Shown here one piece after another: positions 1 to 7,030 of a DNA stretch of 21,329 nt. The stretch lies in NCBI GenBank assembly GCA_021371965.1, contig JAJFVE010000076.1:1-21329 (forward strand), in the 5' to 3' direction. The notes beneath the pieces were generated by a model. It saw only the letters and a program-made list of their open reading frames with translations. It ran no database searches and was not told the DNA's origin. A program made the position numbers and the translations under genes. Every line of letters starts with the position of its first letter. The first letter of the stretch is position 1. The stretch comes from Planctomycetaceae bacterium. GTDB taxonomy: Bacteria > Planctomycetota > Phycisphaerae > SM23-33.

Positions 1-1356
1 CAGGTCGAACCGCTGCTTCATCTTGCTCAGCATGATGCGCAGGTGCAGGTCGCCGATGCCGGAGATGACCATTTCGTTGGTCTGGTTATCGCGGTGGTAG
101 ACGAAGGTGTGGTCTTCCTCGGCCAGCTTGTGCAGCGAGCCAGAGATCTTCTGCTCGTCGCCGCGGCTCTTGGGCGTCACGGCCAGCGAGTACATCGGCG
201 TGGGCGAGGGCATGAGGCCGCGATACATCGGCGCGACATCGGCGTGCAGCACGTCGCCGGTCCCGATGTCTTCAACTTTGGCCAGGGCGATCAGGTCACC
301 GGCGACGGCCTTGGGGATGTCGACGGTGCTCTTGCCCTGAAGCTTGTACAGGTGGGAAACCTTGGCCGTCTTCTTGTCGTCGCGGAGGTGGTAGACCGAC
401 TCGGGCGTCATGGTGCCCTGGAGCACGCGGATCCACGCGAGTTTGCCCACGAACGGGTCGGTGGTGATCTTGAAGGTGTGGGCGATCAGGGGCTTGGCCG
501 CATCGGCGGTGAAGGGCACTTCCGGCGCGTCGGCCTCCGGACCGCTGCGGACGGGCAGGCCCTTGACCTCGGCCGGCGAGGGGAAGAAATTGGCCACGGC
601 ATCCATAAAGGCGGTGACGCCGATTTCGGCCTTGGCGGCTGTGAAGAGGATCGGCATGACCGCGTGTTGGACCATGGCCGTCACCAGGGCGGCCGCGAGC
701 TTCTCGGGGGGGATCTGCTCGCCGCCGAGGTAGGCTTCCATCAGTTGCTCGTCGACCTCGATGATGTCTTCCATCAACTGCGTGCGGAAGTCGGCCACGT
801 CGCCCAGGTCTGAGGAGCCCTTGTCGTTCACGAAGCAGTCGATAATCTGCTTGCCGCCGCCGGCGGGGAGGTTCATGGGCTTGCACTGGCCGCCGAAGGT
901 CTCGGTGATGGCTTCCATCAGCCGCGGAAGGTCGACATTTTCGGCGTCGATCTTGTTGATGACCATGGCGATGGGCATGCCGGCTTCCTTGGCCAGCTTG
1001 AACATGCGGCGGGTGTTGACTTCGATGCCCGCCGACGCCGAGATCACGATGACGGCGATGTCGCTGCCGCTGGCGGCGCTGATGGCCCCGCCGATGAAGT
1101 CCGGGTAGCCCGGGGCATCGACGATGTTGAGCGTCTTGCCGGCGTGGTCGAGGAACGCCACGGCCGGGTCGACCGAGTGCTTGCGCTCTTTCTCGATGTC
1201 GGTAAAGTCGAGGTGCGTTGTGCCGTCGTCGACCGTGCCGAGGCGGCCGGTGACTTTGGCAGCATGGAGCATGGCTTCAGCCAGTGTGGTCTTGCCAGCC
1301 CCGCCGTGTCCCAGCAACGCGACATTGCGAATATCTTGTGGCTTTGAAACAGGCAT
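1..1356 (-). CDS. EF-G2-like translational GTPase (3' end cut by window edge)
   Basis: The first 452 residues of a translation-factor GTPase of the elongation factor G family; the frame stays open to base 1, so the C-terminal third is outside the window. G1 is GHGGAGKT (residues 16-23), G3 is DAPG (80-83) and G4 is NKID (134-137). A beta-barrel domain II follows at roughly 290-375. Canonical EF-G has AHIDAGKT in G1, and the switch I stretch here reads ERKHSVD rather than the usual RGIT, so this fits the EF-G2/EF-G-like subgroup better than the housekeeping fusA product. EF-G moves tRNA and mRNA through the ribosome at the cost of GTP; what EF-G-like paralogues do is less clear. The ATG at 1356 has a GGAG about 8 bases upstream and a promoter candidate at 1391-1418. 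It is divergent from the DUF502 gene. Confidence 0.9.
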   Translation of the reverse strand, partial: MPVSKPQDIRNVALLGHGGAGKTTLAEAMLHAAKVTGRLGTVDDGTTHLDFTDIEKERKHSVDPAVAFLDHAGKTLNIVDAPGYPDFIGGAISAASGSDIAVIVISASAGIEVNTRRMFKLAKEAGMPIAMVINKIDAENVDLPRLMEAITETFGGQCKPMNLPAGGGKQIIDCFVNDKGSSDLGDVADFRTQLMEDIIEVDEQLMEAYLGGEQIPPEKLAAALVTAMVQHAVMPILFTAAKAEIGVTAFMDAVANFFPSPAEVKGLPVRSGPEADAPEVPFTADAAKPLIAHTFKITTDPFVGKLAWIRVLQGTMTPESVYHLRDDKKTAKVSHLYKLQGKSTVDIPKAVAGDLIALAKVEDIGTGDVLHADVAPMYRGLMPSPTPMYSLAVTPKSRGDEQKISGSLHKLAEEDHTFVYHRDNQTNEMVISGIGDLHLRIMLSKMKQRFDL

Positions 1357-1390
1357 TAGTGCTCTCCACAGCAGTGTTAGGGAACAGTCC

Positions 1391-1418
1391 AATATAACGG
1401 ATGCGCTGCGGCGAGCAA
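1391..1418 (-). promoter_or_regulatory. Candidate sigma70-type promoter for the EF-G-like gene
   Basis: On the minus strand a -35-like TTGCTC (1413-1418) is followed by a 16-base spacer and a -10-like TATATT (1391-1396, 5 of 6 to consensus). Transcription would start near 1384, leaving a leader of about 28 bases that contains the GGAG ribosome-binding site. Inferred from sequence only. Confidence 0.45.
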
Positions 1419-1467
1419 GTCTGGAGTTGCGGATTTCTGATTTCGATCCCGACCGGGGCCTGCAATG

Positions 1468-1561
1468 TAACCGCTGAGGTCGCTGAGGCCGCAGAGGAAA
1501 GCAGGAAAGGAAGAAGAGACAGAGCTCCTTATCCATCTTTTATCTTCCTCGGCGTCCACTG
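1468..1561. repeat. Dispersed GAGG-type palindromic repeat (MITE/REP-like)
   Basis: The left end has three degenerate 9-base units (cgctgaggt, cgctgaggc, cgcagagga) at about 1472-1498. The right end (1547-1561) is roughly their reverse complement: cagtggacgccgagg on the minus strand matches ctgaggtcgctgagg at 11 of 15 bases. Between them lies a purine-rich segment, then a pyrimidine-rich one. The layout resembles the GAGGACACAGAGG-style noncoding repeats found in many environmental genomes. No ORF here resembles a protein. The 363-base gap 1357-1719 holds this element, the repeat at 1588-1641 and two promoter candidates. Confidence 0.5.
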
Positions 1562-1587
1562 CGACCCCGGCGGCTGCAGATACGGGC

Positions 1588-1641
1588 ATCTGAGATATCG
1601 AATCTGAGGTATGAGATCTGAGATCTCGAATCCAAAATCGC
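1588..1641. repeat. Short AT-richer repeat with direct copies of gagatMtcgaatc
   Basis: Two near-identical copies occur in direct orientation: gagatatcgaatct and gagatctcgaatcc. Between and overlapping them is the palindrome gagatctgagatctc. The words differ in composition from the surrounding GC-rich coding DNA. A related word (ggatttctgatttcgat) lies in the opposite orientation at about 1430-1446. Probably a noncoding dispersed repeat; copy number elsewhere cannot be seen from this window. Confidence 0.4.
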
Positions 1642-1644
1642 TTG

Positions 1645-1673
1645 TTTCCGCCTTTGGCTGGCTGCCATACAAT
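1645..1673 (+). promoter_or_regulatory. Candidate promoter for the DUF502-galE pair
   Basis: A -10-like TACAAT (1668-1673, 5 of 6 to consensus) lies 17 bases downstream of a weak -35-like TTTCCG (1645-1650). Transcription would begin near 1680, about 40 bases before the ATG at 1720. The -35 is poor, so confidence is moderate at best. Confidence 0.35.
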
Positions 1674-1719
1674 GGCTCGCAATCCGGGCTGGCGTCCGGA
1701 TAGAACTGGAGCGCGAGCA

Positions 1720-2358
1720 ATGCAGAGGCAACTGAGAATTCTGTTGGCCGGGGTGGCGGTGGTGGCGCCGCTGGCGGCTACGGCGTGGGTGGTCTGGGCG
1801 CTGGGAACGTGGCTGGAAGGCCTCGGCCAGACGCTGCTGCCCAAGATCGTTCCGGGCATCAAGTTGCTGCCGGGCGTGGGGGCGGCCGTCGTCATCGTGC
1901 TGGTCTACGTGGTGGGGCTGCTGACGCACCTGTACATGTTCAACGTGCTGCTGTCGTGGCTGGACCGTCTCCTGACGCGAGTTCCGGGCATCAAGACGAT
2001 CTACGAATCGGTGCGCGACCTGCTCAAGCTTTTCGGGCGCGGGTCCGAGCGCATGGGGCGGGTCGTGCGATGGCGCGTGCCGGGCACGGAGATGACGGCT
2101 TTGGGCGTGCTGACCAACGAGACCCCCGCCGGCGCCGGTCTGGAAGGGGGCAAGAAGGTGGCGGTGTATCTGCCCTTCAGCTACATGTTCGGCGGCATGA
2201 CGGTTTTTGTGCCCCAGGATCATCTGGAAAACGTGGACATGCCCGTCGAGGAGGCCCTCAAGCTTTGCGCCACAGCCCAGGTCTCCAGCACGCAGGCCAA
2301 GGTCGATGAGCCCATGGACGTCCAGAAGCGAGCCAAGACCAGGAAGGCGAGCCTATGA
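1720..2358 (+). CDS. DUF502 family membrane protein
   Basis: A 212-residue integral membrane protein of the DUF502 (COG2928) family. An N-terminal hydrophobic helix (about residues 5-28) is followed by a second one (about 48-70, with VVIVLVYVVGLLTHLYMF), then a soluble C-terminal part. Family features include PGIKTIYESVRDLLKLF just after the second helix, and further on a VPGTEMTALGVLTNE segment and a PFSYMFGGMTVFVP segment. The family has no firmly assigned biochemical function. The frame is open further upstream (to 1642), but the ATG at 1720 is chosen because it begins the hydrophobic N-terminus and has GGAG at 1708-1711. The stop overlaps the galE start (ATGA), which suggests translational coupling; a functional link to galE is not established. 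Confidence 0.88.
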   Translation: MQRQLRILLAGVAVVAPLAATAWVVWALGTWLEGLGQTLLPKIVPGIKLLPGVGAAVVIVLVYVVGLLTHLYMFNVLLSWLDRLLTRVPGIKTIYESVRDLLKLFGRGSERMGRVVRWRVPGTEMTALGVLTNETPAGAGLEGGKKVAVYLPFSYMFGGMTVFVPQDHLENVDMPVEEALKLCATAQVSSTQAKVDEPMDVQKRAKTRKASL

Positions 2359-3332
2359 ATGTCCTGTTGACAGGCGGAGCGGGGTACATCGGCTCGCACG
2401 TGCTGCGGGCGCTCAAGGCCGCCGGGCACGCGTGCGTCATCGTCGACAATCTCGTCAACGGAAACGCCGCGGCCGTGGCGGGCGAGAAGCTGATCGTGGC
2501 CGACATCGCCGACGCTATGGCGCTGCGCCGCGTGATGCGCGAGCACCGCGTCGAGGCGGTGATCCACCTTGCGGCGTTCATCGAGGCGGGCGAATCCGTC
2601 GGCAATCCGGGCAAGTATTTCCAGAACAACACGATCATCGGCCTGGCGCTGCTGGAGGCGATGCGCGACTGCGGCGTCAATCGCCTGGTGTTCAGCTCGA
2701 CCGCCGCAGTGTACGGCACGCCCGACCGGGTGCCCATCGTCGAGAGCGACGCCCTGCGCCCGATCAACCCCTACGGGGCCAGCAAGCTCTGCGTCGAGTT
2801 GATGCTGCAGGGCTACGCGGCTGCGTATGGGATGGGCTTTGTGGCGCTGCGGTATTTCAATGTGGCCGGGGCCGACCCCTCCGGCGACATCGGCGAGGCG
2901 CACCGCAGCGAGACGCACCTGATCCCGCTGGTGCTGCAGACGGCCCTGGGGCAGCGCAAGCAGATCGGCATCTTCGGCGACGACTACGACACGCCCGACG
3001 GCACGTGCATTCGCGACTACATCCACGTCTGCGACCTCGCGGCCGCCCACGTGCTGGCCGCCGACGCCATCCAAGACGGCAAGGTGAAGGTCTACAATCT
3101 GGGCAACGGCGAGGGCTTCTCCGTCAAGGAAGTCATCGAGACCTGCCGCCGTGTGACGGGCAAGCCGATTCCCGCGGCCGTGAGCCCGCGCCGCCCCGGC
3201 GACCCGTCGCGCCTGGTGGCCTCAAGCGCCGCGGCGATAGCCGAATTAGGCTGGAAGCCGCAGTACCCCGCCCTGGAAACGATCGTGCAGGATGCCTGGC
3301 GGTGGCACAGCCGCCATCCCTCAGGTTATTGA
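2355..3332 (+). CDS. galE: UDP-glucose 4-epimerase
   Basis: A 325-residue extended short-chain dehydrogenase/reductase that interconverts UDP-glucose and UDP-galactose (or the N-acetyl forms) with bound NAD; cytoplasmic. The NAD-binding motif GGAGYIGS is at residues 7-14. The SST triad serine/threonine region is at 114-116 and the catalytic YxxxK is Y140/K144 (NPYGASK). The downstream RYFNVAGADPSGDIGE and YIHVCDLAAAH stretches are typical of bacterial GalE, and length matches the family (about 325-340). It overlaps the DUF502 gene by 4 bases and probably shares its transcript. UDP-galactose made here would supply cell-surface polysaccharide, in keeping with the envelope genes elsewhere in the window. 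Whether it prefers acetylated sugars cannot be read from the sequence. Confidence 0.94.
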   Translation: MNVLLTGGAGYIGSHVLRALKAAGHACVIVDNLVNGNAAAVAGEKLIVADIADAMALRRVMREHRVEAVIHLAAFIEAGESVGNPGKYFQNNTIIGLALLEAMRDCGVNRLVFSSTAAVYGTPDRVPIVESDALRPINPYGASKLCVELMLQGYAAAYGMGFVALRYFNVAGADPSGDIGEAHRSETHLIPLVLQTALGQRKQIGIFGDDYDTPDGTCIRDYIHVCDLAAAHVLAADAIQDGKVKVYNLGNGEGFSVKEVIETCRRVTGKPIPAAVSPRRPGDPSRLVASSAAAIAELGWKPQYPALETIVQDAWRWHSRHPSGY

Positions 3333-3356
3333 GCACGTACTAAGATGATGCAGCCC

Positions 3357-3373
3357 CGCCCCGCGGCGGGGCG
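3357..3373 (+). terminator. GC-rich hairpin after galE
   Basis: A perfect 7-bp stem (CGCCCCG / CGGGGCG) with a 3-base loop begins 24 bases after the galE stop. There is no T-run behind it, so it may end transcription weakly or merely protect the 3' end. The 186 bases between galE and mfd also hold a 6-bp stem at 3404-3423 (GGCGGA / TCCGCC), and otherwise nothing recognisable. Confidence 0.35.
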
Positions 3374-3518
3374 TCGGTACATCCTGAGTTACCCCAGCGC
3401 ACAGGCGGATTCTGGCGTCCGCCCGTGCGTGATGCTGCGCGCGTACCGATCGCGACCCCCTGGCGTGCGGCGGCAACGACCTGTCCCTTGAGGAAGCCGC
3501 CCTGGATGTTTTCGGACA

Positions 3519-6500
3519 ATGCTAGAGCGTGTACTCAACAACCCAACGCTGCAAAAGACCGCCCGCCTGCTCGTGCCGGGCGCCGCCGTGCATCTCTCGG
3601 GCGTATGGGGCTCAGCCGCCGCGATGGTTGCCGCGGCCATCGGGCGAATCACCGGCCGATGCGTGTTGTTTATCACCCCGCACATGGACGCCGCAGACGG
3701 CGTGGCGGACGATCTGGAAGTGTTTCTCCGCCCGGGCAGGACTGAAAAAGCGGGGATAGTCCCAAACGCCTCGCCGCGGCCGGGTGGGAAAACAGGGACA
3801 GCCACAGACAACGTGACAGTCCCCATTTTTCCGCCGTGGGATGTCGAGTTGGGTCCTTCGCAGCGGGTCGCTGCCGTCAGCGGCGAGGTGACCGGCGAGC
3901 GGTTGCGGCTGTGCAATCTGCTCAGCCAGTCCTCCCAGCTTCGCGACGAGCCGGTCAACTACATTGTCGCGCCGGTGATGGCGCTGCTGCAACCGGTGCC
4001 GACGCCGGCCGCCCTGGCGGCCAGCCGGTTGGAGCTGCGAAAGGGAGCGACGCTCGACCCCGAGGCGCTGGCGGCGTGGCTTGTCGAAGCGGGCTACGAC
4101 CGCGTCGATCAGGTCGATCAGCAAGCCGAGTTTGCCCGGCGCGGCGGCATTGTGGACATCTTCCCGCCCGGCTCGCCGTACGCCATTCGCGTCGAGTTCT
4201 TCGGCGACGAGGTCGAGTCGGTCCGGCGTTTCGACCTGGACAGCCTGCGAAGCAGCGACCAGATCGCCGGCTACGACCTGACGGGGCTTTCGGGCTGGCA
4301 GGGCGGGCAAGTCACGCACCTGCTGGACTACCTGCCGGCCGATGCCATCGTCTGCATGCTCGATCCGTCTGAAGTGCTGGACGTGGCCACCGAGATCTAC
4401 GACCGTGTGCGGAGTGACGAGGCGGCCGCCCATGCACCTGACGCGCTGCATCACCCGGACGTACTGACGGCGGCCATGGGGCGGCTGTGCCGGCTGGACA
4501 TGCACCCCTTCCGCCCGCGCGGGTCCGATGACGCGGTGATCGAACTGGGCGCCCGCTCGCTGCAGCGCCTGTCGGTGAATGTGCCCGAGGCCATGGCCGA
4601 ACTGGGCCAGCTCGCCAAGGCGGCCGACCTGTTCATCTACTGCGAGAACGCGGCCGAGCAGAAGCACTTCACGCAGATGCTGGCGGCGGAGCATCCGGAC
4701 CTTGCCGCGAAAGTCCACACGGGCATCGGCCACGTGGCGACGGGGTTCTACTGGCCGCAGCAGAAACTCGTGGTGGTGGGGCACCACGAGATATTCCACC
4801 GCTACGCGGTGCGGCGGCGCATCGCTGCGGTGCGCACCGGCCGGCCGATCGATTCGCTACTGGACCTGCAGACCGGCGACTACGTGGTTCACGTGGCGCA
4901 CGGGATCGCGCGGTTCCAGGGGCTGCAGAAACTCGAGCGCGACGGCCGGGCCGAGGAATACCTGCGCCTCGAGTTCGCCGACAAGGCGGTGCTGCACGTG
5001 CCGTCCGCCCAGATCAACCTGGTGCAGAAGTACATCGGCTCGCGAGGCAAGAAACCCACGCTGTCCAAGCTCGGCGGCGCCGCTTGGAGCCGCCAGAAGG
5101 CCCGCGTCGGCGAGGCGGTGGCCGACCTGGCCGCCGAGATGCTGCGAATCCAGGCGATGCGGGCGGCCAGCCCCGGCGTGTCGTACCCGGCCGCCACCGA
5201 GATGCAGGAGCAGTTCGCCGGCGAGTTCATTTATACCGAGACCGAAGACCAGCTCGCCAGCATGGACGACATCCACCGCGACATGGCCGCTGCCCGCCCG
5301 ATGGACCGCCTGCTCTGTGGCGACGTGGGGTTCGGCAAAACCGAACTGGCGATGCGCGCCGCGTTCAAGGCCGTCGAGGCTGGCAAGCAGGTCGCGGTGC
5401 TGGTGCCCACGACCGTGCTGGCCGACCAGCACTACAACACCTTTCGCGAGCGTCTGGCGGACTATCCTATCAGCGTCGACGTAATCAGCCGCTTCCGTAG
5501 CGGCTCCGAGCAGAACGACATCGTCAAGCGGCTGGCGCTGCGGCAGATCGACATCCTGATTGGAACGCACCGCCTGCTGTCGAAGGACATCCGCTTTGCG
5601 GACCTGGGGTTGGTGGTGATTGACGAGGAGCAACGTTTCGGCGTCGAGCACAAGGAGCAGCTCAAGAGCGTGCGGACGACGCTGGACGTGCTGACGATGA
5701 CGGCCACGCCCATCCCGCGCACGCTGCACATGGCGCTGCTGGGCCTGCGCGACATCAGCTCGCTGTCGACGGCCCCGATGGACCGCCGGGCAATCCACAC
5801 CGAGGTCTGCCAATATGACGAGAGCCTCATCCGCTTCGCCATCACCCGCGAGCTCAACCGCCACGGGCAGGTGTTCTTCGTGCACAACCGCGTGCAGGAC
5901 ATCGGCCCGCTGGCGCACCGGATCGGCCAGCTCGTGCCCGATGCCCGCATCTGCGTGGCCCACGGGCAGATGAGCGGGGCCGAGCTCGAAGAGGCCATGC
6001 TCAAATTCGTCCGCCGCGACGTGGACGTGCTGGTCTGCACCACGATCATCGAGTCGGGGCTGGACATCCCCAGCGCCAACACGATTATCATTCATAACGC
6101 CGACCGCTTCGGCCTCTCCGAGCTGCACCAGCTCCGCGGGCGAGTGGGGCGCTACAAGCACCGCGCGTACTGTTACCTGCTGCTGCCCGAACACCGCTCG
6201 CTGTCCCCGGTGGCGGCCAAGCGGCTCAAGGCCATCGAGGACTTTTCAGACCTGGGCGCCGGCTTCCAGATCGCCATGCGTGACCTGGAGATTCGCGGCG
6301 CGGGCAACATCCTGGGTCCCCAGCAGAGCGGGCACATTGCGGCCGTGGGGTACGAGCTGTACTGCCAACTGCTCGAACAGGCCGTGCGGCAGATGCGGGG
6401 CGAGTCGCCGCCGCAGCCGCCGACGGTGCACGTCGAGCTCGGCGTCGAGGCACTGATCCCGCGGTCGTACATCGCCTCCGACCGCCAGCGCATGGAGGTC

Positions 6501-6851
6501 TACCGCCGCATGGCCCGCTGCGCCCAGGTGTCCGAGCTCGAACAATTGACGCGGGACATCGCCGACGCGTACGGCCGCCCGCCGGGGGCGGTCGAGGCGC
6601 TGCTGGCGGCCGTCGAGATCCGCCTGCACGCCCAGCGGCTCAAGATCGAGAGCATCATCCGCCGCGACAAGGACATCGTCTTCACGATCTGCGACATGAG
6701 AGTCTTCCAGCCGGCGATGAAGGGGGCCCAAGGCTCCGTCCGCGTCGTCGACGACCACACTGTCTACTGGCGCCCGCCGCCGGCGTACCTGGAAGAACGC
6801 TCGCTCCTGCGGGCCCTGGTGCGGCGGTTGGGGGGAAGTAACAGATCCTAG
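3519..6851 (+). CDS. mfd: Transcription-repair coupling factor Mfd
   Basis: A 1110-residue superfamily 2 translocase that removes RNA polymerase stalled at DNA lesions and recruits UvrA (E. coli Mfd: 1148). The N-terminal UvrB-like module includes the HVDQV-type stretch YDRVDQVDQQAEFARRGG. The CarD-like RNA-polymerase-interaction domain is at about 445-515 (GDYVVHVAHGIARFQG). Walker A is GDVGFGKT (601-608), the DEEQ box is 702-705, TATPIPRTLHMAL follows, and motif VI is RGRVGR (873-878). The C-terminal TRCF domain is complete. Residues about 75-102 are an extra peptide between DDLEVFL and FPPWDVELG that E. coli Mfd lacks; it is encoded by a palindromic repeat (3744-3832). The ATG is the first in frame; no close ribosome-binding site is seen. 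The stop codon lies in the repeat at 6844-7006. Confidence 0.96.
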   Translation: MLERVLNNPTLQKTARLLVPGAAVHLSGVWGSAAAMVAAAIGRITGRCVLFITPHMDAADGVADDLEVFLRPGRTEKAGIVPNASPRPGGKTGTATDNVTVPIFPPWDVELGPSQRVAAVSGEVTGERLRLCNLLSQSSQLRDEPVNYIVAPVMALLQPVPTPAALAASRLELRKGATLDPEALAAWLVEAGYDRVDQVDQQAEFARRGGIVDIFPPGSPYAIRVEFFGDEVESVRRFDLDSLRSSDQIAGYDLTGLSGWQGGQVTHLLDYLPADAIVCMLDPSEVLDVATEIYDRVRSDEAAAHAPDALHHPDVLTAAMGRLCRLDMHPFRPRGSDDAVIELGARSLQRLSVNVPEAMAELGQLAKAADLFIYCENAAEQKHFTQMLAAEHPDLAAKVHTGIGHVATGFYWPQQKLVVVGHHEIFHRYAVRRRIAAVRTGRPIDSLLDLQTGDYVVHVAHGIARFQGLQKLERDGRAEEYLRLEFADKAVLHVPSAQINLVQKYIGSRGKKPTLSKLGGAAWSRQKARVGEAVADLAAEMLRIQAMRAASPGVSYPAATEMQEQFAGEFIYTETEDQLASMDDIHRDMAAARPMDRLLCGDVGFGKTELAMRAAFKAVEAGKQVAVLVPTTVLADQHYNTFRERLADYPISVDVISRFRSGSEQNDIVKRLALRQIDILIGTHRLLSKDIRFADLGLVVIDEEQRFGVEHKEQLKSVRTTLDVLTMTATPIPRTLHMALLGLRDISSLSTAPMDRRAIHTEVCQYDESLIRFAITRELNRHGQVFFVHNRVQDIGPLAHRIGQLVPDARICVAHGQMSGAELEEAMLKFVRRDVDVLVCTTIIESGLDIPSANTIIIHNADRFGLSELHQLRGRVGRYKHRAYCYLLLPEHRSLSPVAAKRLKAIEDFSDLGAGFQIAMRDLEIRGAGNILGPQQSGHIAAVGYELYCQLLEQAVRQMRGESPPQPPTVHVELGVEALIPRSYIASDRQRMEVYRRMARCAQVSELEQLTRDIADAYGRPPGAVEALLAAVEIRLHAQRLKIESIIRRDKDIVFTICDMRVFQPAMKGAQGSVRVVDDHTVYWRPPPAYLEERSLLRALVRRLGGSNRS
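3744..3832 (+). repeat. Palindromic element inserted in frame in mfd
   Basis: About 89 bases with imperfect terminal inverted repeats. The left end reads gaaaaagcggggatagtcc; the right end, reverse-complemented, reads gaaaaatggggactgtcac. The inner segment gggaaaacagggacagcca matches the rarA copy (gggaaactggggacaggca) closely. It adds about 28 residues (EKAGI ... GKTGTAT ... TVPI) without breaking the frame. Insert boundaries are judged from the terminal repeats and from where Mfd homology stops and resumes, so they may be off by a few bases. Confidence 0.6.
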
Positions 6852-7006
6852 ATCCTCGGTCCCAGGTCCTAGGGTTTTTGATCCATGCCCGCGGTATTTC
6901 CCGTTAGCGGCGGAGCTTGCTCCGCGTGTTCTCCAGATACCGGAAAGCCCCGTCGAGCAAGCGAATCCTCCCTGCTCCTAGGATCTAGGACCTAGGATCG
7001 AGGACC
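6844..7006. repeat. Element with 30-bp inverted arms between mfd and the PpiC gene
   Basis: The left arm (6844-6873) and the reverse complement of the right arm (6977-7006) agree at 25 of 30 bases. Both arms are built from tandem variants of the word ggtcctagatcctc. Between them is a perfect 7-bp hairpin, GCGGAGC-tt-GCTCCGC (6910-6925). The mfd stop codon (6849-6851) is inside the left arm, so the last residues of Mfd come from the repeat. Transcribed, the arms could pair into a long hairpin and serve as an mfd terminator. It may be a MITE-like insertion; no target duplication was identified. Confidence 0.55.
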
Positions 7007-7030
7007 TGTTTTTAGTATCATGTAGCGCGA

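Noticed and set aside
43..813. 256-codon + strand frame opposite the EF-G-like gene
   Set aside because: Shadow of the GTPase frame, with no recognisable domain; the minus strand shows G1, G3 and G4 motifs.
1471..1498. CRISPR-like short tandem repeats
   Set aside because: Units are 9 bases, degenerate and contiguous, with no spacers and no cas genes nearby.
3425..3745. 106-codon + strand frame ahead of and into mfd
   Set aside because: It overlaps the start of mfd in another frame, has an Arg/Pro-rich translation with no domain, and no ribosome-binding site.
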